Origin: Lineus longissimus
Lineage: Eukaryota > Nemertea > Pilidiophora > Heteronemertea > Lineidae
DNA length: 64,000 nt
Assembly: GCF_910592395.1 (NCBI RefSeq)
Contig: NC_088317.1
Coordinates: 13,950,001-14,014,000, forward strand
Direction of reading: 5' to 3'
Below, one piece after another: positions 37,918 to 50,900 of the stretch. The notes beneath the pieces were generated by a model. It searched no databases. It saw nothing but the letters and a program-made list of their open reading frames with translations, and was not told the origin of the DNA. The first letter of the stretch is position 1, and the number at the start of each line of letters is the position of its first letter. The position numbers were made by a program, and so were the translations under genes.

Positions 37918-38352
37918 TTTTATAGATTTTTCAACTTGAAATTGGCGCCGCGGAGATCAGAGTGGCAAATGTCCGACATTTTCCTTTTGTGACGTCACGC
38001 GCGTCACGGGAGCACTATCTCATTTTACGTAGCGTTTTGGAAGAATGCTCTGCAGATGGCACTTGTAAGTCGGATTATTTCAAAACGCTTCATTGGATTG
38101 AAAAACGGATGACATTTTATTGTTAAGCATATAATCTTTATTAATTACGTACATCAAAATAATCAAACATGATTGCCATTGGCCAATTCCTTTAAGACCT
38201 AGGCCGCTGTGATCCTAAAGTTCCTAGTTTATGCCGGATCATGGTGTAGTGTTTATTATGCTCAACCGTTGTTTTAAACCTTCCATGTCAATGTTTTAAC
38301 ACCATGTTAGTTTCATAAATACCGTCTAGCTCCTCAACACCTACTGGAAATT

Positions 38353-38402
38353 TTAATCGGGGGCTACAATTACCTCAAAGCAACTGGGTAATTGTAGCCC
38401 CT
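38353..38402. repeat. Hairpin with GGGGCTACAATTACC arms
   Basis: GGGGGCTACAATTACC and its inverse, GGTAATTGTAGCCCC, are separated by about 17 bp. The arm sequence is shared with the palindromic element at 43,536. Confidence 0.75.
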
Positions 38403-38559
38403 GACCACAAGTCTTGTATTGTCTCTCAGAGGCAATGTTTTAGTACCCTGAATTACAGACAATTTTATAGGACGAGGGACCACTACGTATATTTTATCAC
38501 TTTCAGTGAAATATTTAGGTTTCGATCTACAATTGGGTGGTTCCTGTCTTTACGTTTTT

Positions 38560-38850
38560 GGCTTCTACCAGTCTTCAGGTCAGGAGCTTTCATGGGGCGG
38601 CCCCGAACAAGAACAAGAACAAACAAATCTCAATAATAAACTCGTCCCAGGGCGCGGCAATGCAAGTTTTCGTTGAGACCACGGCGCCAAGGAACAAAAA
38701 AATGTCCCAGTGCGCGACTGTGGCGATGTTGTCCCAGCTCGATAAGTTGAGGCTGACGCCACGAAACACACTCCGAAACAATAATATTAACTTGTTCCAG
38801 TGCGCGGTGGCCATGCAAGTTAAAACCGCGGCGCCATGGAACAAATGAAA
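38560..38850. repeat. Degenerate GC-rich tandem repeat
   Basis: Three diverged units of roughly 80-100 bp share CCCAGTGCGCG, ATGCAAGTT and GCGGCGCCA-GGAACAA. Overlapping ORFs on both strands are by-products of the repeat. Confidence 0.6.
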
Positions 38851-38939
38851 TGGCTAGGGCCATTGTGCTCACCTCATGTGAAGGAAAGATGGATAAAGAG
38901 CATGGTATTGTGTCATGTAGTGTTAGGTTTGATGTAGGT

Positions 38940-39720
38940 CCAAGCAATTACAATTTCCCCAAAATGGCCAATTTACAGTACATTCGACCTCTGTGACCTT
39001 GAAAAGTAGGTCAAATCAAAGAAGACCCGGGTGACACATTGAATGGTTGTTAGAATTAGATGTACCTATGATATAAAATTGGTGCCAATCGGGCAAGTAA
39101 TTACTAGGAATAATGGCATTTTGAAGAATTTAGGATTTGGCCCCCTCCCTGGAGGCCAAACGGCAAATCAGATCGCACCAAACTCTGGTACCTGAGATCA
39201 CCTGACCAAGGGGTACATGTGTACTTAATTTCTGATCAATAGTCATTGCAGTTAAGAAACGTGCCATAGTTACGGCCTGACGGCGAATTTAGGCCATTTG
39301 ACCTCTGTGACCTTGACAAGAAGGTCAAATTAAAAACCTGCGTGACATATACTGTATGGTTAAGTTAAGGAATAATCACATTTTTAAGGTTTTTGGATTT
39401 TGCCCCCTGGTGGTCAAGTGGTGAATCATATTGGACCAAACTTCGGTCCCTGAGATCACCTGACTAAGGGGTAAATGTGTACCAAATTTGGGATCAATAG
39501 TCATTGCAGTTTAGAAACGTGCCATCGTTACATCCTAACGGCCAATTTACACCATTTGACCTCTGTGACCTTGAAAAGTAGGTCAAATCAAAAACCCGTA
39601 TGATATGTGGTGTATCCTTGCTAGGAGTACCTACCATAAATTTTTTTATTGAAAACGGATCATTAATAAGAGACATCACACTTTTTATTTTTTAAGTTTT
39701 AGCCCCCTGGCAAGCAGGTT
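38940..39720 (-). repeat. Three tandem ~270-310-bp modules
   Basis: GACCTCTGTGACCTTG starts at about 38987, 39300 and 39560, each followed by AGGTCAAAT-AAA and, between copies, TGATCAATAGTCATTGCAGTT and AGAAACGTGCCAT. In inverted orientation the modules correspond to the GGTCACAGAGGTCAAA modules of the 26,041-27,235 element. Confidence 0.8.
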
Positions 39721-39909
39721 AGGGGCCCGCCTTGAAGTATGCCCCGAAGTGCCAAGCGACACTTAAAGGCGGTGCGCACAAGGCTATGGAAAGTGAAGCC
39801 AAAAATCATAATTTTTCAGTTTCTGAGGGGGAGGGAGTTGGAGGAGAAACTAAAATATTTGTTTCTATTGGCTTCACTTTAATTTTGCTACAGCTCCTAA
39901 GTTTTAGTA

Positions 39910-40415
39910 CGGCAGCATTTTAGTGCCACTAAAGAAGAAAAAAAGAACAAATTTCTCATAATAACGACTTTTAATCTCGTAATAACGACTTTTAATCTCG
40001 TAATAACGATCTTCTCTTCGTTATAACGACTTTTAATCTCGTAATAACGACTTTATTTTTCGTTATAACGACTTTTAATCTCGTAATAACGACTTTTGAT
40101 AATAAAGTCGTTATTTAATCTCGTGATAACGACTTTTGATAATAAAGTCGTTATAACGAGATTAAAAGTCGTTATAACGAGATTAAAAGTCGTTATAACG
40201 AGAAAGAAAGTCGTTATTACGAGATTAAAAGTCGTTGTAACCAGAAAGAAAGTCGTTATTACGAGGTTAAAAGTCGTTATTATGAGAAAGAAAGTCGTTA
40301 TTACGAGATTAAAAGTCGTTATCATGAGAAAGGAAGTCGTTATTACGAGATTAAAAGTCGTTATTACGAGAATTTTTTCTTTTTTTTCTTCTTTAGTGGC
40401 ACTAAAATGCTGCCG
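39910..40415. mobile_element. Foldback element with a 21-bp palindromic satellite core
   Basis: The ends are CGGCAGCATTTTAGTGCCAC and its exact inverse, continuing as a near-perfect inverted repeat of about 35 bp, with TA on each side (39908-39909, 40416-40417). The interior is built entirely of 21-bp units of the type TCGTAATAACGACTTTTAATC: plus-oriented in the left third, inverted in the right two-thirds. Many units themselves contain the palindrome TCGTTATAACGA. No gene is present. Confidence 0.95.
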
Positions 40416-41916
40416 TAGCCTATTTTAGTGTTTTAACGACGCCAATTTTTTTCTAACACAGTTGGTTTCTCATGTGAGTTGTCTGTTTCAGTCATACACA
40501 AATTGGATCGTGTGTATGGACTAGAAGATTTAATTCAATGAAATATTCTTGAAAATCGACGACCAACTTCTGTACACAATACACGCATACGAGGAAATCA
40601 TGGGTTAATGTTCGTTTGTGTGCAGGGGCGGAGAAGCATTAACCCCTGATTTCCTCAGGATGTAATACACGTTGTCCCTACGTATTTAAGCTCCCGTCAG
40701 GTGGCCAGTGTGTAACCACTATTGGCCAGTTCCGGGCCACTCTCTGCAATGTAGGGCCTAATCAAGAGAGTGGTTGAGTCACTGTACGGGCGCCAAGTGG
40801 ATATTGAATTATTTGCCGACATTGTAGGCTAATTACATGAAATAATCGCCTTGTTCAAACCATATATTTTCATGTAATTATATTTAGGCCTACGTGGTTG
40901 CAAAATCCATGGTTTGCATCCCGTTATTAAAGTTGTGGAATCATGGTTTCATACCTGTTCAAAGATCTTTTCATCGGATGCCACATTTACCAAGCTAGAA
41001 TATCTGGATTCCGTTCTTCAATTCAGGCAAATAATCTTAATACTAGCCAACTGCTTCTTCGGTCAACTGCCATGATGGCATCATCCTAACTATATTACCC
41101 CCCCCCCCCCCCCCCCCCCCACCACCACCACCACCCGAGTCTTCTTGCTCACCAGCCCTATTAACGAAGAGCTCCCTATCAAGGCCCGAGCCTTCCTCAT
41201 ATTAAAATATAGGCCTACAGCAGAATATCATCGGACGTAGGTACTTATAAAAAAGGGGGATATCCAATTTGGGTATTCAAAAAGGGAAAAAGTTAATGTG
41301 CGATGGGCAAGACCCAGTCGGAGAAGTCGTGTTGTCCGAGTCCGGGCGGGTTGTACGGCAGCAGTCTGGTGTAGCTGATCAACGACAGATGGCGTGGTGA
41401 CTCCGGCACCGCGCTATCTCGCAATGTCGTAAGTCAGTGGAACCAGACCAGGCGGCAAAGCAGAGGGATAGCAAATGAGGGGATTCCAAAGCGGAATCTA
41501 TCATTGAAATTGCCCGACAACGATACCGTTTTGAAAATTATAGTCCTTTTCGTAGATTCCGCCAAAATAATTTTGGATTCCGCATGCGGCTCCAGATGAG
41601 ATTCCGCTTTTGCACACCTCTGCGGTTTGTATCCCATGGCCATGAAACGTTGCAGTTCAGTCAATGGTTTGAAACTAGGCCTAGTGTCCCTTTAACTTAG
41701 TCCTGAGACATTTTTCTGGGAGGAATTCGAAGAGAAAGAGATCATTTAAATGTAATAGGGTGTTTTCGCAAATCCCCGATATGCCAATGCGGGTGATCAG
41801 GAGCCTGAAAATGGGATAGACGTTCCCGTCGGTTTGCGAAAACTCCCTACTCGCATTGATGTATGTTTGGTTCAGCGCCGCCTATGTACAACAAAACTAA
41901 CCATGTGACCAGAGCA
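40416..41916. other. Upstream region of the RASA2/3 gene
   Basis: No supportable gene. A run of 23 C lies at 41098-41120, followed by CCACCA repeats. The last ~300 bp before the ATG are less AT-rich and may contain the promoter and 5' UTR, but no TATA box or initiator could be assigned. Confidence 0.4.
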
Positions 41917-44900
41917 ATGGCGACGAGTTTCAATGATGTGAGAATCAAAGAAACTCTGAGAATACGAATAGGTGAGTTTCACAAGGTGCACGGCGTTGAA
42001 AAAAAAAATTATGTATACGGAAGGTCATATTACAACCAGTAAACAATATGCCAATTGCGCCTACTTTCGGTAATCGCTGGGAGATCGGTGAACGAGTGTT
42101 TGTTATGATTGATCTTTCCGTGCATTTTGACAGTTTGACATGCATTATACACATGACATTGTACATACATCATGTACACACAATGTGGATACATGCACAT
42201 TCACTTGCACTGCAGGCATGTTTGACACTCGCTCATCAATCAAGACACTTAATTGGCAGGTTACCCCAGCTTACTCTTCACCCAGACAATTATGACACAT
42301 GCCAGATCGATCACACTTTGACATTGACTGAGTTGACATGACGATGGATGGTTTTCTCCACGCGCTCCGGCCTGCGCTTTCAAGCAGGCTGGAGAAAATC
42401 ATCTTCCTGTGATCTGGTGATTCGGATCAGACTCGTTCACTGATGCAGTTTTCTTGGGTATTGGAAAACTATGGGACTGGACTGGGAAAGTCTGGACTGA
42501 CAGTGACAGTCATCGCTCTCCACCGCCTGAGTGCTGTCAACATTATGATATCTGACTTCTGAGTGGGAATTGGGAGCTGATGATAACATGTGCTAATAGT
42601 TGGGGAGCGGGTCCTTGGGTGAGGCACTTGGCATGCAGAAGGGTTACTAATACTATTACTAAGTGTGAGGTGTGGGTCCTAGGGCAAGACACTTGGCAGA
42701 TTGGGTGTAAAGGTACTGGTGTGGGTCCTTGGGCAAGAAACTTGGCATGCAGAAGGATCACTCATGTGACTGAGGTGTGGGTAATTGGACAAGACATTGG
42801 CAGAATGGTCACAAAGGTGGTGGTGTGGGTCCTTTGGGAAGGCACTTGGCATGTAGAAGGGTCACAAAGTGTGAGGTGTTGGTCCTTGGGCAAGGCACTT
42901 GGCAGAATGAGAAAGGTCACGAAATGCCAGGTGTAAATTAGCATTTGCCTAGGGGGCAAGTTGGCATTACGTAATCATTTCTCAGGCATAATCGCTTGTG
43001 CTATTAAGGGGTGCGTATCTTTGTTCACAGAGTTCTTGTTGGCCCTCACACAGCATCACTCATGAATCACTGCCAGAAAGATAAACATGTTGGCTAAGCC
43101 ACATCCTAAGTACTTAAGAATCCCTATTTTACAAACCTTCTCGTTTCTTGCCACAGTGCAAGTAAAAATCCTCATTAAAATTTGGATTCTCTATCTTTGG
43201 GGGGAGATTCTGGCTCCATGATGACTTTGACTTTGAGAACCGATGGGATATTGGGAAATGTGCTGGGACAGGACACCAGTTTATCAATTCCAGGCGGTGA
43301 AGAGTCACTGTCAGTCCAGACTTCCCAGTCCAGTCTAGTGTTTTGTAATCCATAGTTTTCCAATACCCGTTTTCATATTCATGTATTACACTGTGAATGT
43401 GTTGAAATTCAGTTGAAATCCATTCAATTAAGTAACTTTTTGGTCCTGAAGGCCGATGGTTATCTAGGGGAGGGGGCTGAACATCATATGGCTGTGGCAC
43501 AATATTTTCTCGAGCATGATCGAACCTACATGCAAGGTAGAATGGGGTAACTGTAGCCCCGGTTTATTTGTAGCCCCCTGCGTTGTTTGATACATGGGGA
43601 TATCAATCAGTATCATAGGCAGGGGCTACTATTAAACCGGGGCTACAATTACCCCATTCTACCTTACTTGCAAGTTCGAAGAAGAAAAAAATTCTGCACA
43701 TGAAATTTTTCTGCTCTACAGTAATTTTGCAAACATGTAGACCAGAAAATTATCATGCTGTTGACATGATTCTTTTTTTTTCAATTGCAGCGGAAGGTCG
43801 CAATCTTTGCTCCCCCGCAGGCCTGACGAGTACAAGTACCAAGGACACCTACTGCAAGGTTACGCTCGATCAGGAAGAAATTTTCAGAACTGCCATTGTT
43901 GAAAAAACACTCAGGTATATTTACAAAATGATTTTCATTGCTTATTTTACTTCTCAGCCATTGTCAGCCCTTCCGGGTTAATGTGCTGAAATGGTTTTCT
44001 TATCACCACATGTAGGGTAAAGTGGGCCATGTTAAATTAGCGGAATGAGCAGAATAAGTGGAATGAGCGGATTCTGGGCTTCAATTCTGGAAAAGCCAGT
44101 ATTTGTTGCGATGATCATCGCCATGCCTGAACTCTGAAGACGAAAGGAGGTACGGTAATACAGCGCTGCACACAGCTACCGACTGAACTAAACTGTCCCT
44201 ACAGACCAGTTTTCATGCCCTGATTGCGAGTCATGGCTTAACGACTGTAAAAAGCGATTTTCAAATAATCTTTGTGGCGTATCGAACAAATTAAAAAAAC
44301 TTATTGAATTCATTAAGTTCCATTTTGTATGAAATTATATAATCGTATTTTGTACAAAATCCGCTCATTCTGCTAATTCTACATGGCCGGTAAAGTGGCA
44401 GTCGATAGCCTCCTTTGTTGATTATCCTCCTTTTACAGATAGCCCACTTGTAGTGGAGGTATGATCATGCCTATTGGTATTAAAGTTGATAGAGAGAAGC
44501 TATCACAAAAATCTAAATTTTAAAGACCTACGCTGTCGGTTGAAAAAATATTTGGCACGTAATTGAATTTGAAAATTTCAAGTTGTGTGAAGGGGCTGGG
44601 GGATTGTGATTGTAGCAAGAACTAGCAAGGCGATTTGTCTGAAACTCGCATGGATGACACCATAGCCCAAAACATTAATTATGGTTAAAAAATGAATTAA
44701 AATTGACCTAATTAATTTCTGTTGTCTTGCTTCAAACCCCAAAAGGTACAATAGTGGTACTGGTAGCTTGGCATTTTTAGACATTCCACAAGAAGCGTGA
44801 AGGCAATCTCCTCAAGATAGTGAAAAAAATTATTTTAAACACCAGTGCTTGACTTGGAGCAGCTAGTTATCTTTTTGCCAACAAAAATAAAGGAAAAATA

Positions 44901-47900
44901 GACTTTCTGCATTTTAGAATGCATTAACCACCTGACAATGTAGATCAAGAATGTTAAGTTTGAGATTTAGATAGAATAGTTTACTTCTGACGAGATTGAA
45001 TAAATGGTGAGGAAAATATATATGACCCACCACAGCAAAATGAGTCGCATGTCGCACAGAAGATGAGCCTTAAATGACACCAGGACATAATAGAAGAAAT
45101 TGATATACTCAGATTTCACAAAAGGCAGACAATAGTGAAATGAACAACCGGTCCGTCTCAACCTGTCAAGCTCGGAGCGACATCGGACTCGTCACATATT
45201 GACACAATAAATGTGACCCGTTCCAGCAAAACCAGTCGCATTTCGCTCCGAGCTTGACAGGTTGAGACAGACTGGTTGTTCATCTCACTATTGTCTGCCT
45301 TTTGTGAAATCTGGTGACATAAATTTCTTCTATTATCTCCTGGTGTCATCTATACTCATCTTATGTGCGACATGCGACTGGTTTTGCTAGAACGGGTCAC
45401 AAGTACCCGGGCCTTCACATTAATTTGTATGGTATTGTACAGGCAGTAAATTTGAGTATATTGGATGGAATATTTCAGTCCATTCTATGGTGAAGACTTC
45501 CAGTGTGATGTGCCCAAGCAGTTCCGGTTCCTCTCCTGCTATGTCCTTGAGAAGGCTGGAGGTCACATGCACTTTCAGGACAAGGTCATTGGCAAGGTGA
45601 CCTTGAAGAGGGATGATATCCAGCGCCATCATGGGAAAGACTCTTGGTTCCAACTCCAGCAGGTTGAACCTAACACGGAAGTACAGGTATAATATGTTTA
45701 TGGGGTTGGTTCAATACCTGGCACTGGCACTGGCACTGACACAGGGACTTAAAGAAATGTTTCAAAAGTAAGTCTGATGTACAGCATTAAGCTGAATCAA
45801 GTCAAAGTTTAAAAATCAAAACATAGAAATAATACATGATAATACAGCCTCACCACAGCCAGTGGGCTGCAGCCTACACCTAATGCTGGTGTCCCAGACT
45901 GCTTCACTAAGTTATAACCTATCATGTCAATTACATTGCCCACATTATAGGACACAATACAATATACAATAAAAACTTGTAAGGCGCTCAAATCCAGCAA
46001 TTAAACTGTTCGAGTGCGCCCCCTAGCGAGTAAAGTACTTCTGAAATAGGACCGTCTTTAGAGTGTTCCTGAAAGCAAGGAGTGACTGAGTGTCCCGTAG
46101 ATTACAGCTTAGAGAGTTCCACAGTTGGGGAGCCAGAAAACTGAAGGCACGCCCACCAAATGATGTAGTCTTTGAACGCGGCAAGTTCCTCGGATACCCC
46201 TAGTAGGAGACTATTGCAATAGTCCAGTCGTGATAACACCATGGCCTGAGTCAGTGTCCTGGTTGCTTCATTTGTGAGGAGGTGGCGAGCAAGTGCCACA
46301 TTTCTGAGGTGGTAGTTGGCAGAACTGACAACAGCTCTAGCATGGGAAGCCAGCGACAGTGATGAGTCAAACAAGACCCCGAGGTTCCGAACGGGACCAT
46401 CCGCAACATGAACATTGATCCCAGCTATGGAGAGAGACTAGAGTCCAAGGGCGCGAAGGCGCTGTAGTGTTCCGAACAGAGCAATTTCAGTTTTTGATGG
46501 ATTACCATTGAGAAAGTTAGCGGTTAACCAATCCTGAATGGCTAGCAAACATACCTCAAGCTTTGCGCATTTGTCCAGAACAGCAGCTGCATTCCGAAAC
46601 AGCTGAATGGCGGTATACAGTTGGTTATCATCAGCATAACCATGCCGATCCATGTCATGAGCATTTATAAGATGCCCCAGTGGTATGATGTAAATCAAAA
46701 ACAACAACGGACCTAGCACGGATCCTTGAGGTACACCGTATTTGAGGGAATGAGGAGTGGACCGTTTGCAGTAAGTTTACAGTATGCAGTAAGCAGGTCA
46801 AGGCTTAGTCTTAAGACTTAAGACGATAAAAGAAAAAAATACTTCAAAGAAGCTTTCTCGATGGTTCATTCGACTAGTCAAGGCTGCTATACAAGCCTAC
46901 CAACAGTATGAATTTCAGGGAACTGCAGACCATTTTGGAATGCATCCTTGGGCCAATGCCAGGTATTGAACCAACCCGTGTTTATAGTCAGGTGGCTGGA
47001 GGAGTCACCTTCAGTGTTCTCCACTCCTTTTTTTATCGCCACAGGATGATTTTGAAAATGGACCACCAAAAAAAGGTTTCACATTAAGGTGAAAATCTCA
47101 CAGCGCTGTGGGTTATGAAACATCTCAATCTATCTGCAGTGAAATTCTCAAGAAATAAAATAAAGTGTTTGAAACTGTTCTAAAATCTAAAAAAAAGATT
47201 GGAGATACAAGTTTTGAGGGGCAAAATTGGGTTTAAATCTAGTAGCACTTAATAGAAGAACATTTAAGGACCGTCCATGAAGTAGGTGCGGACGGAAGGG
47301 GGGAGGGGGGTATCTGGTACCGATAAATGTTTGCAGATGAGTAGAGGAGGCGGGGAGGGGGGGGGGGTTGAGGCCAGTGCGTACTGGGTGCGTACAGGGG
47401 GGAGGGGGTACGAAAATCCGGTTTTAGTGCATACATACATGTACTTTATGGATGGTCGCTGAGTTCCCTTTTGGTGTCTAGAATTAAAGTATTTAATAAA
47501 AATTGTTATATCTTGCTTTCCCAGGGTAAAATCCATCTTGAAGTGCGATTTGAAGAGTCAGTTAGCGGCTCAAACTCTGGTCTCAATTCTCACTCACAAC
47601 AGAGGCTAGCAGTCAGGTAAGACATGACATGAGTACTTACGGCCCATCTCCCCTTGCAGAGGTAGGATGTATGTGATCCTCTCTTGAAGTTCCCAGCCAA
47701 AATCATGAATGAAGGAGAATTGTGACTTTTCGCTTTATTCTGTCTTGATGAAGACCAACAAAACTGTAGGGCTGGCTTAGGATAACAGGCATATATTTCA
47801 CACCGGAAATAAACCTAGTGAGGCCCAAGTAGCCCCTAGTCATCATACTAGGTAGCATAAGCCTGTGTCTGTTTTTTTCACAGTTTGGTCACTGCAGTCT

Positions 47901-50900
47901 GGCCATCACATTCCATTTCTCGCATTGATTTCTTTGAGATATAACCCAATCAAAACTGTAGCTTAAGTCAAGACTTTGATTACTGAAATGGGTCTGGTTT
48001 CACTGCCCCTTTCTCATTACAGAGTATTGGAATGTAATAACCTAAATGTAACCAATGGTGCTTGCAACCCGTATGCAGTTGTCTCGTTTTCACTTGGCAA
48101 AACCAAGCAGAGGCCTGAGGTGCGGCGGACAAATGTCAAGAAGAAAATGACGTGTCCTCACTTTGATGAGACATTTATATTTGATGTGAGTAGTAGTCCT
48201 GTGGCAGAGGGGATCATGTGTGAATGTCCCCTATCCTTCCAGGGGACCTTTTGGAGAGTTGAAAAATAGGAAAAGACACCAACCTTTGTCTTAATTCGAA
48301 AGCAAATTGGGCTTGATTTACAAGTGCGACAAGTTCTGATTTCCTCACCCCCAAAACCTTGGGAGACACCAAACTTGACCTTCAAGCTCCTTTATTCTGG
48401 GAGTTACTGTAAACCGGGTCATTTTTGCGTACTTTTTAATTTCGCCATCTTTTTCACTTGAGTCATTCTAGTATTTGTAATGATTGTCCAGTAACTATAT
48501 ATTCATTTTTCAGTTTGAAAGCAAAGGTCAAAATCTTGATAGAAATGCGTATAGCGTTGAAGACTTGACCAGTGCAGAACTAAATATATCAATCTACCAT
48601 GATGAAATGCGGGTCTCCCGGGAGGTCCTGGGCAGTATCTGGCCAGGGGTCTTTCTAGGAGGCATCAAAATTCAGTTAAAGGATCTTGACTGCCAAGGCA
48701 CCCATCGGGCATGGTAGGTTAACTTACTTTCATGCTGTTTACACTAAATACAATGGAATGGAACCTCTCTTAGTGGACACCTCTGTATAATAAAGCAGGA
48801 CCACTCTCTTTATTGAGGACACCAATTTTTGTCCTATATTGGTCATTTTCATTCAATTTGACCTCTGTAATCAGGACACCCCTCCATTAAGGACAGTAAT
48901 TCTCAGTCCGTATAGGGTGTTCCCAATACATGCAATAGAGAAGTTCTACTTTAATGCAATTGCAAGGTCTGCCATTAGCAAGTTGCGTTTACACATTACA
49001 CAATTGCCTTCTTATTAATAAGTCACGCCTTAAACACAGAGTTTTTAATTCAGACTTTCATCGATGAGTGACTACAGAACAAGATGACTGCAGCCTTGTT
49101 TAAAAAAATCGTCTCTTCACTTAGGCCTATTGACAATGAAATTGAGCCATATAGCGGCGGCTGTAGTCTAGCTGTATCCTATTGTTGTTTTTTTATCATT
49201 ATCATCATCATCATTACCGGCGTCGTAACCCCCATTGGATTTTTGCCGGAGGTATGGAGTCCACTACGGGCTACTGTCCACCTATGTGAGATCATTTACC
49301 TGCCCTGGCGTAGACACTCAGGAACAAGGGACCACGGCTTTCAGTCTCATCCGACAGACCCTCAAATATTTCATACTTTGTATTTTAGTTCCTTGAAAGC
49401 CACGCCGGTTCATCCAGAAATATAATCCTAGGTTCTCCCCGGGATCGAACCTGGGCCCAATTGCGTGGTAGCCAGCGGTGTTAGCCACTAGGCCTATGAA
49501 GCTCCCTCAAGTTCGGTATGAAATGATGAAAAATGTGAGCTTTTGTCTTATCCTTTTTCTCCAGGTATTTTCTACAGCCGAAGGAAAATGGACGGCAATC
49601 CCAGCCAGATCTCGGAGCACTGCGGCTGAAGATCACTTTCACCACCGACCACGTATTTCATTCCATGCATTACACAGAACTAAAAAATCTCATACTAAGA
49701 TCTCCAAATGTCCAGGTAAGTAGGTCAGTCATTATTAAAGGCGTACACCGTTCGTAATCACTTGTGGTCCAGTTAAATTATAGAAATCCACTAATACACA
49801 ATACCGTACTAACTGTACTACGGTGTAGTACAGTTATTGTGAATACAAATTTGTTTAAACTTGGTATTCATAGTATTTGTATATCAGTCTACACAACGGC
49901 AATGTTGACATATTTCGTATGTTTTTCTGTAATTGGACATCTTTTTATTCAATTCGAAATTCAAAGTTTTTAACGAACAGTGTAGGCCTTTAAGCCATGT
50001 TTCACTTATGCATGTAGCAAAAATAAATTTGTCGGTCAAGAATCTGCAATATCCAGGGTTTCTGCCAGCGCGGGGAAGTGTAAATACCCACCTTTGCTTC
50101 AAGAAGGTGTATGTACCCACCTTCTCAGGGTTTCATACAAAGGGAGGGACATATATCCCCCCCATCATTTGGGCATGGGGGGGGGTCCCCCCATAATCCC
50201 AATTAATTAGGTTATCGAACCTTATGTTCTAAAGTCTGTAGTGGCATATTTTAATTACTGAGAAGTGAGAAGCAGTTTTCAGATGCAAAGAAGCTTTGAG
50301 AGGGGTCATTTTCTTTTCTTCTTCAAAATTTTCTTTTCGTCCCCCCATGAAAAAAATCCTAGTGGAAACCCTGATATTCCTTTCTTATAAAAATTGGCCA
50401 GTAACAGTGCATTGGCCATTGTCCAGAAATTTGAATCGACTTGATGCATCAACCATTAATCATGTCATCTTCCACGATGTATGTACCTCTCCATCCCTTC
50501 AACTTCAACTACAAATTTCAACTTGGTCTCTCTCTAACGTATAATCTGGTCACACTGGCAGCTTCTAGACTTGTGTTTATGACCTTACCAAGCTGCTCAT
50601 TACCACAAATCTGCACTGGAGAGGTGAAACTTATTACCTCGTCTGATCCTTCACATTTCTTCTTAATCCTGTGAGGACATAAGTCTGGGCTCATTCTACT
50701 TTACCAGTTGACAGCATGTGGACTGTCGATTCAGGTAGATAATAATAGCCGCACGTACACCACCTGAAAATGGACCACCAATCTTGGTTCGCGAACCAAT
50801 GCCGCACCATCGAAAATCCACCAAGCGCGTACACCAGCGCTGCAGCTAGTTATAAAATCCGGCTACAGATGGCGCGCAAACAATAAGCAGAAAGTGCCAT

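Larger units (their letters stand above)
35329..38191. mobile_element. TTAA-flanked DNA transposon carrying P2X7-like and THAP genes
   Basis: Both ends read AGGAATTGGCCAA (13 bp, perfect, inverted: 35329-35341 and 38191-38179), followed by a mismatch and GG. Each is bordered by TTAA (35325-35328 and 38192-38195). Inside, two convergent genes fill the space: a P2X7-like cytoplasmic-domain gene on plus and a THAP-domain gene on minus. TTAA targets plus a THAP domain are known features of Kolobok transposons, so a Kolobok relative is a reasonable inference; piggyBac also uses TTAA. No DDE catalytic domain was recognised, so the copy is probably non-autonomous or of an unknown type. Confidence 0.7.
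41917..49715 (+). other. RASA2/3: RASA2/3 exons 1-7: tandem C2 domains
   Basis: C2A spans about residues 10-125: [16 protein letters not shown] and [11 protein letters not shown] closely follow the family. C2B spans about 145-300: [22 protein letters not shown] and WYFLQP. The C2B position that is Asp in calcium-binding C2 domains (D-P-Y) is Asn here. Exon 3 encodes FYGEDF through TEVQ uninterrupted. Confidence 0.9.

Noticed and set aside
38537-38947. Overlapping ORFs of about 100 residues on both strands
   Set aside because: They follow the GC-rich tandem repeat and show no family signature.
40053-40428. Repetitive ORFs on both strands
   Set aside because: By-products of the 21-bp palindromic units of the foldback element.
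42580-42936. 118-residue ORF in RASA intron 1
   Set aside because: It consists of the ~55-60-bp tandem repeat; antisense ORFs there are equally long.
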